Source of the DNA: Spongospora subterranea f. sp. subterranea
Taxonomy: Eukaryota; Endomyxa: Phytomyxea; Phytomyxea; Plasmodiophorida
DNA: 64,000 bases
Assembly (NCBI GenBank): GCA_049724395.1
Contig: JAUGWO010000120.1
Location: 1-64,000, forward strand
Reading direction: 5' to 3'
Position 1 is the stretch's first letter; each line of letters starts with the position of its first letter. The translations under genes were made by a program, and so were the position numbers. Under the pieces are notes generated by a model, which saw only the letters and a program-made list of their open reading frames with translations, searched no databases and was not told where the DNA came from. Below are positions 34,358 to 47,371 of this stretch, in pieces.

Positions 34358-37300
34358 AGTGCCGAGTGGGGCCGACCCGGAGAGCGACCCCCTACGTATA
34401 AATATTATAATTCATGAATACTGATTCAGGGATTCACTCACTCAGGCCCATCGGACTTCACATCACAGTGCAGTTCACAGTCTGAACTGCGACACCACAA
34501 CAGTGGACTTATTAAGTGGTCAGTGTGGGTGGGACCCACACTGGCCACTCCCGTCCGGTGAACCAGGAAATGGGCTCATCATTGAGTCATCATTGTACAT
34601 GGCCAAGACAGTTGGACAGGTTCAGAGATGACCTGATGGCGAGTAATCGAAATCCAATAATGACGTGGTTTTGTTTTTGTTGAACACCTCGTTCGTTTGG
34701 GATACGATCTCGTCTCGGTTTTTTACTCCAATGGGGAATGGGGTTGCTGCAGGTTAATCAATCAATGCTCGAACATATCCTCGTCGTTTTTCGATCGATC
34801 GCTTTGTTAACCAAGACCGCTAAAACATTCTTGAATACTCCTACTATAGCTGTTTTGGTGATCGATTTCTTCCATATTCAGGACGATGCACACCAGGTGG
34901 CGGTTGAACACTTCCGATGATTGCACCGAAAACATGCATCTCCGATATACCTTTTCTTGCGTTGCTGTTCGTCTGTATGTGTTCGCACGACCCGTTGTAC
35001 AAATCGAATCACAGATTGAATGACCTCCTTGTTCGCGTAATCAGTCCGTTCTCGGGTCCCGGTTCCTGATTTTAGCCCATTCGCGTCCGTCCTCGTCCTC
35101 CTCTAGATTCCAGCCCCCGGTCCCCTTCCTTCCCCCGTATCCCCAGTTTTCCCGAGTAAAGCCAGCGGTTTCTGGGAAATATATAAACATCCCAAATATC
35201 CAGTCATGTGTGATTGTTCGAAACTTGTGACAAATTCGTCATTTGTCCATGATTGTTTTTCCTCTTCTGTTAACGGTACGCCATCAATCAGAAACTGAAT
35301 GCTCTCAGCGAACACCGACAATTGCTGAATATTCAGAATCCGAATTGAAGGCCACGAGAAGGGGTAAAGCCAGCAACAGACTTGCAAGTTGGTGTCGATT
35401 AATTATGGGCTAACGCAGCACTAAACAGCGGAAAGGACGGCGGCCAACCCATCGAGCCGTCCGTCCCAAGCAAACCAAATGACAAGATTCTATGCTATGG
35501 CATCAAGTTTCGCCCTGGTCCAAAGCCACCACCTCCTGACGTCTGTAATAATGCCCTCACCGAACCCATCCGGCTCATTAAAGGTCAAGACCCTCCTGCG
35601 TATCTGTAGATTGCAGCTGGTGTGGATAATGTTGAACAATGAATGGGATTGTTGCTGAATTCGTATCTCTAATGGCAGCCTGTTCTCTGGTTGAGATGCC
35701 GACGTTGCCGTTTTCTTTATAGAGGAAGGCGTCCGAATAACTTCGGGATTGAGGACGACGATACAACAGATGGATGTGCTTGATGCGGTTCTTCTCTGTC
35801 GTAATGTCTCTGCAAATATGGATTAGTTCGCCTCTCCATGTTTTGCTCTGATCCGAAGCCACCACATCCTGACGTCGATTTATGCCTTACCGAAACCGGC
35901 CGGCTGATTGGGCTCCTACTATAGGCCGGGCTGGTTGTGGGCAAGGGTCAGGTTATGCAAGTTGGGCGAACCACGGAAAACAGGAAGTATTAAGAGTGGT
36001 TTCCGACTGAAAGCTTGTTCATGGGGATCAAGAACAGTTTTTTGGAATGTAGAGTCAGGATAGCGTCAAGTCTTTTGAAAATTATGGGGGCTGCCTGAAC
36101 GGCAGGGGAGCCTTGAAACCCAATCATGATAATAATCATGGTCGGAAAGTTGACCCATAACCATGGCGTCATATGTTAACTATGGCATATTAACGAGGCC
36201 AAGGTTTCTTCTTCAAGATTGGACAATCTTTCTCAAATTCAAGCAGTTAAGCTTTGTGGTAAGTAATTTGTGGTCACTTCGACAACCAGCGAATTAGCCA
36301 CCTCCTCCATCTGCTACCACTGACCAACTCTATTACTGTAGCAGGAACCACCTAAACACTTTCCGTTCTCAGCCTTCGCCCTGACATCCCAGAGAGCAGT
36401 TTAATATCAATGGAGAATACGTCGTTCTCCTTCTTTTCTTAAGAAGAAGTTGACCGAACAATGAGGTGGAGATCAGCGCATTGAACAGCACAATTCGTGC
36501 CCCATGGCGATACCTTGTTTTTGTTGGAAGACCTTGTTGCCACACTCAGAAATTTTCACAGACCGCTTTCCTCAAGGGAAAACTGTCACTAGTCAACAAC
36601 CAAAAAGTTGAACCTGACATAACTTGAATAGATATAACCAACATCCACGAACTAACTGCTTAAAAAAGAACCGAATCTGCTGGATTTTCTGTTCACGTTC
36701 TAAGGGTCATTCGATCAAGTGCAATGGTAAACCGAATCCGGGTAATAGAACCAGCGATGCTTGTCGAGCTTTGTTTCAGGACAGATTACTGCGAAAATGT
36801 TTGAAATTTTGCGAATTGGAGGTGAATGGTTAAATAAAACAAATACTAGATGCTCAAGAATCCAAAATTGCTACGAGAGAATACGCCTGAAGTTCGCTTA
36901 TATGGATCCAAGCTGTGAATGAGTTGAGAGGCTAATACCGTGGTCAGAATCAGGAACGCATATCGGCAACGTCCATTGACGTTTTTGCAAATGCCCACGA
37001 TGGTATGACGAAAACTTCAGGCCATAGCAATGCTTGTTTGGGGCCGAGTTGATTTCAGAGTTATCTGGTTCTTGCCCTTGTGTAAGGAGGTTCGTTCATC
37101 ACTCTGACGATCATGGACAGGCCTGAACTTCAGTAATTTGGAAGCAGAACTGTCAATGATAATCAGATTGGTTATCGCTCCAACACAAATCCGGTGCAAA
37201 ATGCCGAACAGAATGGTCCTGGGCAGATTGCGAGCTACACTAACTTTTCGACCACAATGATGAGATCGGAACCGACCAGCACCGACTTGAAAAATTATTC

Positions 37301-37765
37301 AAGCATTCATGCATATGGCCAGCAAGTTTTGTCTATTCATACTAGCAAAGCTTCTTAACAGACAATATTTTTGTCGATATAAATCACCCAACGTAAGACA
37401 TGAAATGACCTTGTTTTTCATCTTGACGAGGGTAAACAAGAGCTTCCGTTATTTGTCAGGAAAGGTATTCGCCCTTGTCTGTGAGTTAGACTATCCGGGC
37501 GCCAGAATTTTGTTGTTGCTTTTGAACCAAGGTCATCGTCGAGAGAGCGAGGCCTATGGAAACCGGTTAACAGCAACGCAACGAGGAGACCATGGATCTA
37601 TGTTTGATAAAGGCGAACATCATATTGCTTGTTATGTTTTGGTCAAATGGGTGCAATCAAGTAGAGTGGTTCCAGAAATAGACGAGCGCAAAGGAACAAA
37701 CTGGAATTTAGAATAATAATGAAAGCGATGGATTTTATTAACGAAACCCATTTACAATAGGACAA
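34358..37765. other. 3.4 kb with no recognised gene
   Basis: Only short open frames, none with a family I can name. On the minus strand 35103-35387 holds a stretch QFLIDGVPLTEEEKQSW, and 35578-35865 holds WRGELIHICRDITTEKNR; both may be remnants. A direct repeat of about 75 bp (CCxxAGCCACCACxTCCTGACGT) occurs at about 35520-35580 and 35850-35910. Near 34470-34550 there are small palindromes (GTGTGGGTGGGACCCACAC). No transposon ends were identified. Confidence 0.4.
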
Positions 37766-38342
37766 TCAGTAAATACTGGTTTGTTTCATGATTGCCATAA
37801 ATTCTTCAGCGTCGATTTCTCCGTCTTGATTCTTATCGAATTCGTCGATCATCGCTTGTAATTCGTCATCAGCTAGATTTTCGCCAAGTTCTCGGGCGAC
37901 TTTCCGCAGATTCTTCAGAGATATTTTTTCCTGTATTGTCTTCATCAAACAGCGCGAACGCCTTCATTATTTCTTCATCTGGATCTCTTTCTGCAATCTT
38001 CTGTGTCACTACAGCCAAAACAGCATTAACGCAAACTCAGGTGCAATCTATCGGCAAAAACATACTGATTTCAACAAAATCCGCATATTCAACATGTCCA
38101 GATTCATTGCGATCATACTCCTGCATTAATTTTGTGACTTCTTGTTTGTTGACATCAAACCCAAGAGCGCGCATCGCAACTTTTAGTTCGTGATAATCGA
38201 TCGTTCCACTCTTATCGGTATCAAATAAATCAAACGCCTCCTTGATCTCCTGTTTCTGCTCCTCACTAAGATCAGGCCGTGATTTTCGCCGCGGTTTGAT
38301 ACGAGGTGCGATTCCGCCGTATTCCATTCTTCGGTTCGCCAT
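37766..38342 (-). CDS. centrin
   Basis: Centrin is an EF-hand protein of basal bodies and centrioles, needed for their duplication and for contractile fibres. Two exons flank a 57-nt intron (38009-38065). The product has a short basic N-terminus ([20 protein letters not shown]) and four EF-hands with loops [12 protein letters not shown] (good), [12 protein letters not shown] (good), DEDNTGKISLKN and [12 protein letters not shown] (good). The end is KQTSIY; the terminal Tyr is typical of centrins. Length, about 172 residues, is normal. Joining at the intron gives the conserved [21 protein letters not shown]. With the TTLL gene it argues for flagellated cells. Confidence 0.95.
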
Positions 38343-38980
38343 TCACCAATAGAGAATCACCGATTGGTAAGTTCTGAATTTCGACACACTGTTTTCGCAG
38401 AAACAGCCGATCACAGACGGTCCCACAGTTGCGCAGTTGTGTGGCGACAGTGGCGCCTAACTGTACTTTGTTTATGCCATACTGTTGAAAGCCAGAAAGC
38501 GGTTTGCACTTGCAAATGCAGGCTGTAGGTTTCTGACCAGCTGCAAACTAGGGCAACTGCCACTTGCAAAAACGTTTGAGCTGGTTATAAAAAACATTAT
38601 AGGCGAAAGCGTTCGCCTTACAAACACAAAACAGGTCGCTTCTTAATTCGACCCGAAGCCAGAAAAATGTGTCCAGCAGCGAAGGTCGTTGTGGTCACTT
38701 GCCATTCTATGCAGCTCATTCTTAAGTGGCGGGTCGTTTTCCTTATCCAAATCCAACATTTTTATACAAATTGTGCATTGTACTCTTTGATTTTTGTCAA
38801 AACAAAGAATGATCGACGGTCAATATTTACATAGAGTGTACTCACAACCCATAAAGTCGTCGATATGTTTTCCGTCAACGTCAAAGTGTCACATCTGTAC
38901 AATTTATATATAATCAGCAATCTCCTGCGAATGGTCCATGAAAATATTGCCGGTTCTGAATGTTCCGGTGATTACTTCAC
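38343..38980. other. intergenic, no gene seen
   Basis: About 640 bases upstream of centrin. They hold the promoter of that gene and probably the 3' end of the minus-strand exons above 38.98 kb. No named motif is seen. Confidence 0.4.
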
Positions 38981-38984
38981 ACAG

Positions 38985-39530
38985 CGGATATGCAAACTTT
39001 CGGAACAGAGGAATTTGTAGGAATATTTACAGCAATTGTTGGCAACGGACTTTAATTGTTTTTAGTCTTTTCTGAAAACTAGGATTATCAGGTCGTAATT
39101 CGAGTGCGCGAACGGCATCGACATGTGCATTGAAGAAACTCGTTTTTAAAACAAAGCATTCAGACCTGTGCAAACAAAATCAGAAAAAAGTGCTACTCTT
39201 ACCAATTTCGCATTAGAAATTAGAACCTATCAGCAATACAAGCTATGCATTCATCACTCAGGCTGTCATCCAAGTGCTCAAGAAGTTGTACTGCACTGCT
39301 ATAGGCAGAAATGGCGGCATCAAACTCACCTATATTCCGGTTACAGTAACAAAGAACTTTTAGCGACACGCACGAAGAAGAGCTACGAATACATACCTCT
39401 TTCCATCAGTTCCTTTCCTCTAGCCTTGGCGTCGGCAGCATTGTCTAATGCTATACTACGCAAACGGTCTAAATCGATCGCACTACAAACTAACATTGTT
39501 AGATTTCGAACAGCTGTTTCATAGTGTCAC
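38985..39530 (-). CDS. TPR-repeat exons, gene incomplete
   Basis: Minus-strand pieces fit tetratricopeptide repeats separated by short introns: IALDNAADAKARGKELME (about 39405-39470), NIGEFDAAISAYSSAVQLLEHLDD (about 39265-39345), and FFNAHVDAVRALELRPDNPSFQKRL (about 39070-39145). The order and the A-x-x-x-K-x-x-G then FxxAIxxYxxAI spacing are those of co-chaperone-type TPR proteins. Start, end and most splice sites are unresolved. It may be the C-terminal part of the gene whose exons lie at 39.7-41.9 kb on the same strand, or a separate gene. Confidence 0.5.
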
Positions 39531-39699
39531 ATTGGCGATTACGTACACTGGCTGTTTATGGAGAAAATGTTGCAAGATAAGAATCAAAGCAACGCCTTCT
39601 TCTATCGTCTGTGTTATATGCTTAGAAATACTTTTTGAATGGGTTTTGTATCCAATAACGCGAACGTCACTGCCATAGGCTCCTGTACCCAGCTGTGTC

Positions 39700-41930
39700 A
39701 TTGCCTAAAGGACGATAAGAACATGACTTGGCACGACACCACAAGTTAACCAGATATCTATGGTTGAATTTTATCGACAAAAATTGACCCTTCCTCTTAC
39801 CATTAACGTTATGTGGCAACAGAACTTTGGCAAAATCAATGCGACCCAGAAAAAAAAAATGGAATCCACATTGAAGAAACAAGTGCGAAAATAATAAATA
39901 AATGATCGAGTCCAACTCAATACTGTACATGATGAAAGAAAGCGAGCTCCGATAAAACCTGGGCTGGCAAAGGACGAACTCGAACGATGTTGGCCAAACA
40001 CGATAAGGTACCATTGATTGTACCAAGAACATTGGCGATAAATTTCATGATGGACCCCTCATCTAAATCCGTCTCTGGATGAAACTTTTTTCGATCTGCT
40101 CAACAAGAGTTAGTGATAATAATCTCCCTGTGAAAACACTACAATACTCATGCAATATGTACAAACAACATTTCAGCGAAATACAGCAGCACAACAAGAA
40201 CCGTTGAAATACTGAAAAAAAGGATGAATCGTGACTTTCATGCAAACAAACAAAATTTAAATTACACCTGAAAGAATCCGTGGTTTCTGCCTAGGATCAG
40301 AGACGACCCAATGCACCAGCTCATTCATTAGGCTTCCTTCAGAGTTATCACAAAGCATAAACCGGTCAATGCACCAGACTTCGAACTTGAAGCGCAGCTT
40401 GCACGATTGCAAATGGGTCTCGGTGAAATCTGAATTTACTTGTCGTTACTACCCCGCATAAGTGCAAGCAACGCGAGCGAAAGGTAAACCAACGAGCAAA
40501 CGCGTTGACAAATTAAAAATTAGCAGCACTGACATACAATGATCGGGGCGGAACTCGGTAGAATACTGCGGATCGAGATGAGTGACGACCGATATGAGGT
40601 CAGCGAGCATACTTCCGGTCAACGACATGGGATAGGCGGCTAGAACTCCACCGTTTTGCGACAAACATCTCAAGGCCATGCGGCACATGCAGGTCTCCGT
40701 CGCCTCATCTAGATATGTCTGTAGAACCGTTCTACAACCACAATGAATATGGAGGACTTGATATGGGAAGTGCCCTCACTCATTGGCTGTGGCATGCAGG
40801 TACAAGAACGACTGGGATAATGACTCGATGATTTTCGCTACCAGTCGAGGGGACCTCTCGAATTCAACGCGAAATTCCGCATCGTTATCCCTAATCAGAC
40901 ACATTAAACGTCACAACACCACTGCCTTGGAAGGATGAACAGACAACCTGGGGATGGCGCAGCGTTGTCTATACAGTTCTTCACCGATCGCTGGACTTTG
41001 CAGTTGATCGTAAAGAAGAAGTGCCAAGTGAAACGCGCGGCTGCAGATGCCACCAAGCAGGACCTGCTGATCAACAAAGAATTCATCTTCGGTTCGATAT
41101 GCACCAAACCGAGACATGTGGGTTATGATTTCAGATGCGTCCAGCATCAAGTTGAACGCCGAATTAGGGCTCGATAAAATCTAATTCGATGTTGAGCAAC
41201 TTCGAGATCAAACAATGATCCAAAATCGATTCATATGTCAACAATGCGAAAAAAAATATGCGAAGGGAACGCTTCGGGTTGCTAAGACGCCGCAACAATG
41301 AAAAGTTGATTACCTGATCAAGATATTGACAGCAGTCAGAGGCAAGAATAGAGTTACATATATCATATGGAGACGATGAAGATACGAGACAGTTTGACAA
41401 AATTTTCAGCGAGATAGTGGCGTATAACTTGTTCGACAGCAACGAGACAACAGCAGGAATGAAGCGAGGATTGGAAATAAAATCGTTGATATAAGATGTC
41501 CTGGGGATCGTGAACTGCTGAAGGTATCCCGGGAGAAGTGTCGTCCAGTTATCGTCAAGATATAATTTCGATGGCGATGAACGGTCATGATCGCCAGGGA
41601 AAAGTATACGATTAATGATTTGATCAATGAACAAGGTCCCTAAACGTGGCGTCACACATGAATATAACCGGCTCGATATTGATTTGGGAACATTGCTTAC
41701 TTGGATGTTGAGTTGTAATCAATTGATCCAACTGGTCCGTTCCTTGATACGAAGGTGGTGGTGTGACAACATTAAGGGTTTTTAGCTGACCTAATAACAG
41801 GGCCACATTCGACATGGAATCGCCAGGAATACCTGAGAGTATTGTCGCCGTGAAGTAGTAACCGAACAGTGGCGCAATATCATGCAACACCAACGCGTAC
41901 AGTACTTCTGTAATCTGTACCCACCGCACA
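39700..41930 (-). CDS. helical-repeat protein exons, unrecognised gene
   Basis: A run of minus-strand exon-like stretches with GT-AG borders: EVLYALVLHDIAPLFGYYFTATILSG (about 41705-41905, donor GTAAGC at 41702), LFIDQIINRILFPGDHDRSS to ASDCCQYLDQ (about 41315-41640, donor GTAATC), SSPNSAFNLMLDASEIITHM to LSVHPSK (about 40920-41180), RVEFERSPRLVAKIIESLSQSFLYLHA (about 40780-40885), CRMALRCLSQNGGVLAAY (about 40520-40690), a piece near 40290-40440, and KFIANVLGTINGTLSCLANIV (about 39965-40050). The content is Leu-rich helices, suggesting an armadillo-like solenoid. Together with the TPR exons downstream this could be one large protein. I cannot name it. Confidence 0.45.
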
Positions 41931-41999
41931 CTCGTCCCTGCCAGTCTGCGACAGAATTATTCAGATTTCAGACTCAGAGCGGACTCGCCCCAGTCAGCA

Positions 42000-43725
42000 T
42001 CCGTCGCCGTCGGGTCTCGGGTGCTCCTACGCCAGCAGCAAGCGCCGCCGACTACAGATTAGTTAAACTCTCTATATCCTCAGTTGCAATCTGGCTCTAT
42101 AGGCGGCTGACATGATTGATCAATTGTTCGAAAACTGAATGCCGAAAACGATTGTCGCTGACCTTTTTTTGCCCTGTGATGGCTTATTTATGAACAACTT
42201 GAAAATTTGCCCAAAATCCTGCCGAGATTGTTTAATTCGGCGATAACTTTTTCGCTGATCTTGACTGATTCAAATATTTTTGACACGGTAATTGTTCATT
42301 CTTGACTTTAGGGAAGTGTTGACAAAAGCCTCTGGCATAACCTTCAGATACAGAAAAATTTACTCGATTGTCGCCTTTATATTTTTATGGTTTAGGGTCA
42401 CGATGGTTTGATTGTGAGGAGGTGTGGGCTAAAAATGCGGATGAAAGACTATCAAACAGTGTAAAAAGCAATACAATAGCAAGATTTCACTAGATTGAGT
42501 ACATCGAGATTAAACGGACGCGTCGGCATCGTAGTGATGATGACTTTATCGTCAATTCTTGACATCTGGCACATAACGTTCGAAGCAAGGCTCTATCCAT
42601 CGGTTTCAATTTCAGTATTTTATCGTTGCACATTCCCAAGACATATTTTTAGTATTTTGGGGCGAAATTGTCGTCAAATGAAACCATTGTCGTTAGATGG
42701 CCCATGACCAAAGGGGTCAATCCTTCACCAACCAATTGGCGGTATTTTATGTAGTATTGGCAAACACAGTTCGGAAAGGATATTTCGAAAATTGGAGTGT
42801 AACCAGATTATGGTTCTGTAATTGAAACAACTCAATGAGAAGCTGACCGCGAGGTTGATAAGTGCAGTCAATCCATCTCAATTGTCTATTGGTTGCGATC
42901 TGTCGGTATTCACGACAAACTTCCGAGTATTTGGGTCGATCCTCTCCCCGACTCAGATGTTTATGAGGATGTAAATCAATTCACTTTTAAATTTAGTCAT
43001 TTCTGCGTATTACTTGCTCTCGTAGACTCTACTGACCACCTCCGTCGACAACAGTTCTCCACAATAATGAAAAATAGTGAGAGGCGTATGGCATAAAAAG
43101 ACTTATCAGCGTAACTGCTTCGAAATTTCCGGAGATTCCTGCTAAACTTCGTCACCGGAAGTTCAGATTCATTGGACGAATTTTGAACGGTGAAAAGTTT
43201 TCATATGAAACCATGTAAGGAAAGTTGATGTAAACAGGCGCTAATGCTGAACGCAGACGAAAATGTTCAGGCATTGCGACTCCTTAGGAAGGAGCAACAA
43301 ATCCATCAAATTCTTCTATGACCAAGATGATGAGATCAAATCGTCCAGTAGTGAAAAGAATTATGCCCAGAACACTCGTTGGCTGTCGGACGACATGAAC
43401 GAATGGGTTCTAACAATGAAAAACATTTTGATTTCGTCTTGAACGATTCTTCAGTGATTCCCCCCATGATATATTTTTGGTTTAGGCCAACTTTGATTTT
43501 GGCGTGATCTGCGGGTGTTCGACCTGTGAGCGTACTGGAACCAAATTATGCGAAAGAGCGTCCGTTGTGCTCGCGGTGTCTCTGTCCTGGGAAATACGCC
43601 GTCATTCATTGTTGTTGAGGCAAAAGCAGCGCAAGAATGGGTTGAAAGTTAACTGCACTCGACAAATCCGACTTTTATGTTCTATACTGATTGAACTCAT
43701 CTATTGCCTGTTCAAAAATGTTCAT
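42000..43725. other. 1.7 kb with no recognised gene
   Basis: Short open frames only, no domain I recognise. The 5' end of the minus-strand helical-repeat gene and its promoter are probably in the first few hundred bases. Confidence 0.35.
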
Positions 43726-43727
43726 TG

Positions 43728-44085
43728 TTACGGACGAGGGCCGGAACGAGAGCGGAAACAAAGGTGGGCTAGGGCGATGGTTGGAACTATCTAGGATGGC
43801 TGAACGAAGGTGTATTCACATAAGGAGGTGTACAGTACCTGCCACGTTTGACCTGGGCTGGGCTTGTTCACATAGCGCTGATGAAATCAAGGGATGCGCT
43901 TGCGTAGGTTTGAGAATTGTCAGCGATGCCGCTTGCGGTCCGACGTTGCTCAGATTGAATTACTGCCTTATGTGAATATACCTTCGTTCAGATTGTACGT
44001 CCTCGTTCCCATCACCTTCGTTTCCGTCCTAGTTCCGACCATCGTCCTAGTCCAACTTCGTCTTAGCAGTTTCACCTCTCGTTCC
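43728..44085. mobile_element. palindromic MITE-like element
   Basis: Two arms of roughly 100 bp are imperfect inverted copies. The inner arms, TGAACGAAGGTGTATTCACA at about 43800 and the inverted match ending near 43991 (TGTGAATATACCTTCGTTCA), are almost exact. The outer arms are purine-rich on the left and pyrimidine-rich on the right (GGAACGAG... versus CGTTCC...). The whole can fold into a long hairpin. No coding potential. Confidence 0.6.
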
Positions 44086-45440
44086 GACCACGTCCGTAAG
44101 AGTTATGGATTGATGGAGTTCTATGCTCGAATGAGTGGATGGCGTGCCAAGTGAATGAATACGGCAACGCAGCTGTCAGCGCTCTCTGTCAACAGCGAGG
44201 AATTCACTGGCATTGGGACCAACCCGTTGGTGCATGACTTAGTGAAAAAAATGCTGACTCAAATTGTATTCCATGAAGGCACGGCACGTAGAACGGTTCA
44301 GGTGCATAATGCTCTGCTGGATGGCGGCATCAACACGCCGTTTCACGACTACACTATTGATGAGACTGACCTCAGGGTCCTGCAAGATCCTGGTGATTGT
44401 CAAACATAATCAATTCTCCTCAGTCCCCAGTTGAATGGGAATTGTTACAGGTTTGCGTTGACAATTGTGGGCAACAATATCCATCCTATATGATCAAGAG
44501 CACGTGGCAACATGATAGGGTTCGATCAGTGAACGGCCCTATCAAACAATCATATGATCGCCACCATTCTATATAGACACACTATTCACATCATGGGACA
44601 GCATTAACACCAGGAACTCGTACTCACTGCTGTGATCAACGTCCATTCTGCGACTTCATGAATGGTCAATATTCTCAGAGAATTCAATTATTTGCTTCGG
44701 AAAACAACTGTCAGGAAGACTTATGGGCCGGCCTTTACAGAAACACAAGCAAGTTGCCGACCTTCCTGGAAAATTTCCATCAATTAGTCGTTTAGGATTC
44801 AAACAGAACACACATTGGTCGGGTAATCCTGTGTACTACCAGGTTTTCCCTACTTCCGCCTGGCCGCTATAAGTACCTTGGGTATCCACTGAAGGAACCT
44901 ATTAGACCAGCTGGATTCACCTCCATAACCTGTCCTAACGACCACACCAAATGGGACCTGCCCCCACCAGATTACATTGCCTATCCAGAGTTATCGAGTT
45001 CACTGCAAGCAGCTCACTCTCTCACATTCATCATGGCCATTGTGAGACCCAATAAAAATGCTTCATTGAGGTTACTCCTGGTCGTTGGTTTAAAAAAAAC
45101 AGCTATGCGCAGGCTTATCGACCTGACCGTCTCATGGCTCCAGATTGCTGTTTTGAACGTTGTTCTGGGAGTGTTTGTATAATCGTCTGCTTTATGGAGG
45201 CGATTTTTTGAAATGTTTTCATTGCAATACCTCCTGCTCGGATGTTCCGCCATTGTTTATCGGAGTTCCTGCACTTGATCGTGTCATCCATTTCATTTGG
45301 TATCCTGTCGACTCCTGCTAGTAAAAGTTCCTTTCCTCAAGTTATTTGTTGCAGCGGTTGCACCCCAAACTACAATACGCATCCTCCTAAGCTAGTCAAA
45401 GGGCATCAAACTGGTTTATGCATCATATCAACTTAGTATA
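44086..45440. other. no firm gene
   Basis: Open stretches such as 44155-44409 on the plus strand (SVNSEEFTGIGTNPLVHDLV) show no recognised family. A part near 44700-45030 (KWDLPPPDYIAYPEL) precedes the Copia remnant and may be related debris. Confidence 0.35.
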
Positions 45441-45449
45441 CAGCCTACA

Positions 45450-46450
45450 TAAATGCGGATCTCGAAACCGACATCTATTTCGCCCAACCAGCTGAATGTG
45501 AAAAACAAGGTCAAGGTCCTGAAAAAGAACAGTTAGTTTGCCACCTTCATAAGGCCATATATATTTCAAACAAATTGGCTGAGCTTATTTCTTACACCTT
45601 ATTTCAATCCTCAAGCAATTCGGATTTCACACCCAACCGCACTGATTCTTGCCAATTCTTGAGACATTGAACAACGCACACGTAGACGTCGCAACCTAAG
45701 TAGATGACATCCTCATCGCCAGCAAGAACCGGAGCCTTTCACAAGAAGTTGAAGGAAACCTGTTAGGACACGTTCAATACATACGATGTCTTTCACATAA
45801 CCAAGGAAAATCTGGGTCTGTTAAGCCACTCAGGAACAGTATTGTCAAAGGGTCCTGGAAAAAGCCAACATGCTCACGTGCAATCCGTCCCGAGTTCCTT
45901 CGAACAAAGAACAACAACATGCGGCCTCATTTCAGGCAACACAGGTTCAGTAACTGACTCAAACGAATCCTTCCCATATCGATCAGTTGCCCGCACCCTG
46001 ATGCATCCTGCTAACTGCTTTCGGCCAGACATCATGCAAGCAGCACATCATGCCGCCCATAGCGTCGTCAGCCCGACAGTTGCCAACGTTATCGTCGCCC
46101 TATTTGCTACCGCAGAAGCTGAATATATTGAAATGGCTGATGCGGCCCCAAACAAACAAACATTGCATGTTGCTCACCTCCTCCCGCACGAGACGCGATT
46201 TGAACCAATTTCAATCATAATGCACAACGACAATATCGCAGCTGTCAAGATTGCCCATGACGTCCTATTGATATCACGAATTAAGCATAGCTCCTTGAAG
46301 TTTCACATTGTAAGCGATCATGGCGAAATGGGTCAGGCACTGCCCCACTACCGAGATCGTAACCGATTTACTTACAAAAGCATTGAGGTTTACCCAATAT
46401 TTACACCTTCGTCCTTTTCTTGGCAATTACAAATCGAAAGAGAATGTTAA
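45450..46450 (+). mobile_element. Copia-type retroelement fossil, RT to RNase H
   Basis: Remains of a Ty1/Copia polyprotein. A reverse-transcriptase part has a ETDIYFAQPAECEKQ region near 45470-45510 and a VDDILIAS motif near 45700. An RNase H part follows near 46110-46330 (FATAEAEYIEMADAA, DNIAAVKIA, RIKHSSLKFHIV). It is broken in several places and diverged, so old. No LTRs were recognised. Confidence 0.65.
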
Positions 46451-47371
46451 CTGTATAAGGTGTAAGTGTTAACTTATTCTGTAAAAGGTGTAAGGAGCTA
46501 CAGCAATCAAGGTGGAACAATCTCAGGTGCCCTTTTGCAAAAAGTCCACCCTTAAGTTCTGAGCGGTGTTACTCCTTTCAACGAACCTCACTTTTTCTTG
46601 TTTCCTTCAATCTCTCATCCGATTTCATATTGCAAAGAGTTCCAATCCTGTAAAGTCCATAGGATCTATCAACTCCTTCTCCTTTGTCTGGCAAGACTTT
46701 CAGCGAAACCCTGTCGTCAGATGAAATTGCAATTCGACAATCGCAACTTTACGAGTAATCGCTGTTTTACTCAAAGTCGTAGAACATTGCCCATAGGATC
46801 CTGATCTTATCAGCCCCTGCTCAAGTTCTCAAGTCAAATGGCAAATCTCAGCAAAAGTGGCATTGCCTGACTCCATCGCTTTTTATAGTAGACAAACGAC
46901 CTTCAGAGTCGGTTTTCTGGTCGGCTGTAATCGTTCAGAGCATTGCTCACAGTGCTTCCTGGTTCGGCACTTTGATTTTGCATCATCCTCAAACTGTGAA
47001 AGTACTATTCACTCAAGTTGGTAAATACTGAATCCCGAATCAGAAATTGCTAACAAATAAAAGTACTTTTGCTGATGGAGCTTTTTGTGCATGCCTAATA
47101 ACTCGCTACTCCGCTATGTAATCGGCAAAGACTTTGACAGTTAAAATTGTACTCAACATGTTCACGATTTCAAGTCAGCCATTTGAATCTTTAGCTGCTA
47201 ACCGACAAGAAAAGTTCAGCTTCTTCATTATTCTTCACCATAATTTTCGCAGATAACATTGCCGTACTGTAATGAAGGTGCACGACAGTTGCCCCAGCAG
47301 GCGAAATCCCAGATAGCCAAAATATTGAGCGGTAACGAGAGGAAACTGAAGCTGCAGAGAAGTTGAACATT
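46451..47371. other. no gene seen
   Basis: About 900 AT-rich bases downstream of ALG2 with only short meaningless frames. Confidence 0.4.
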
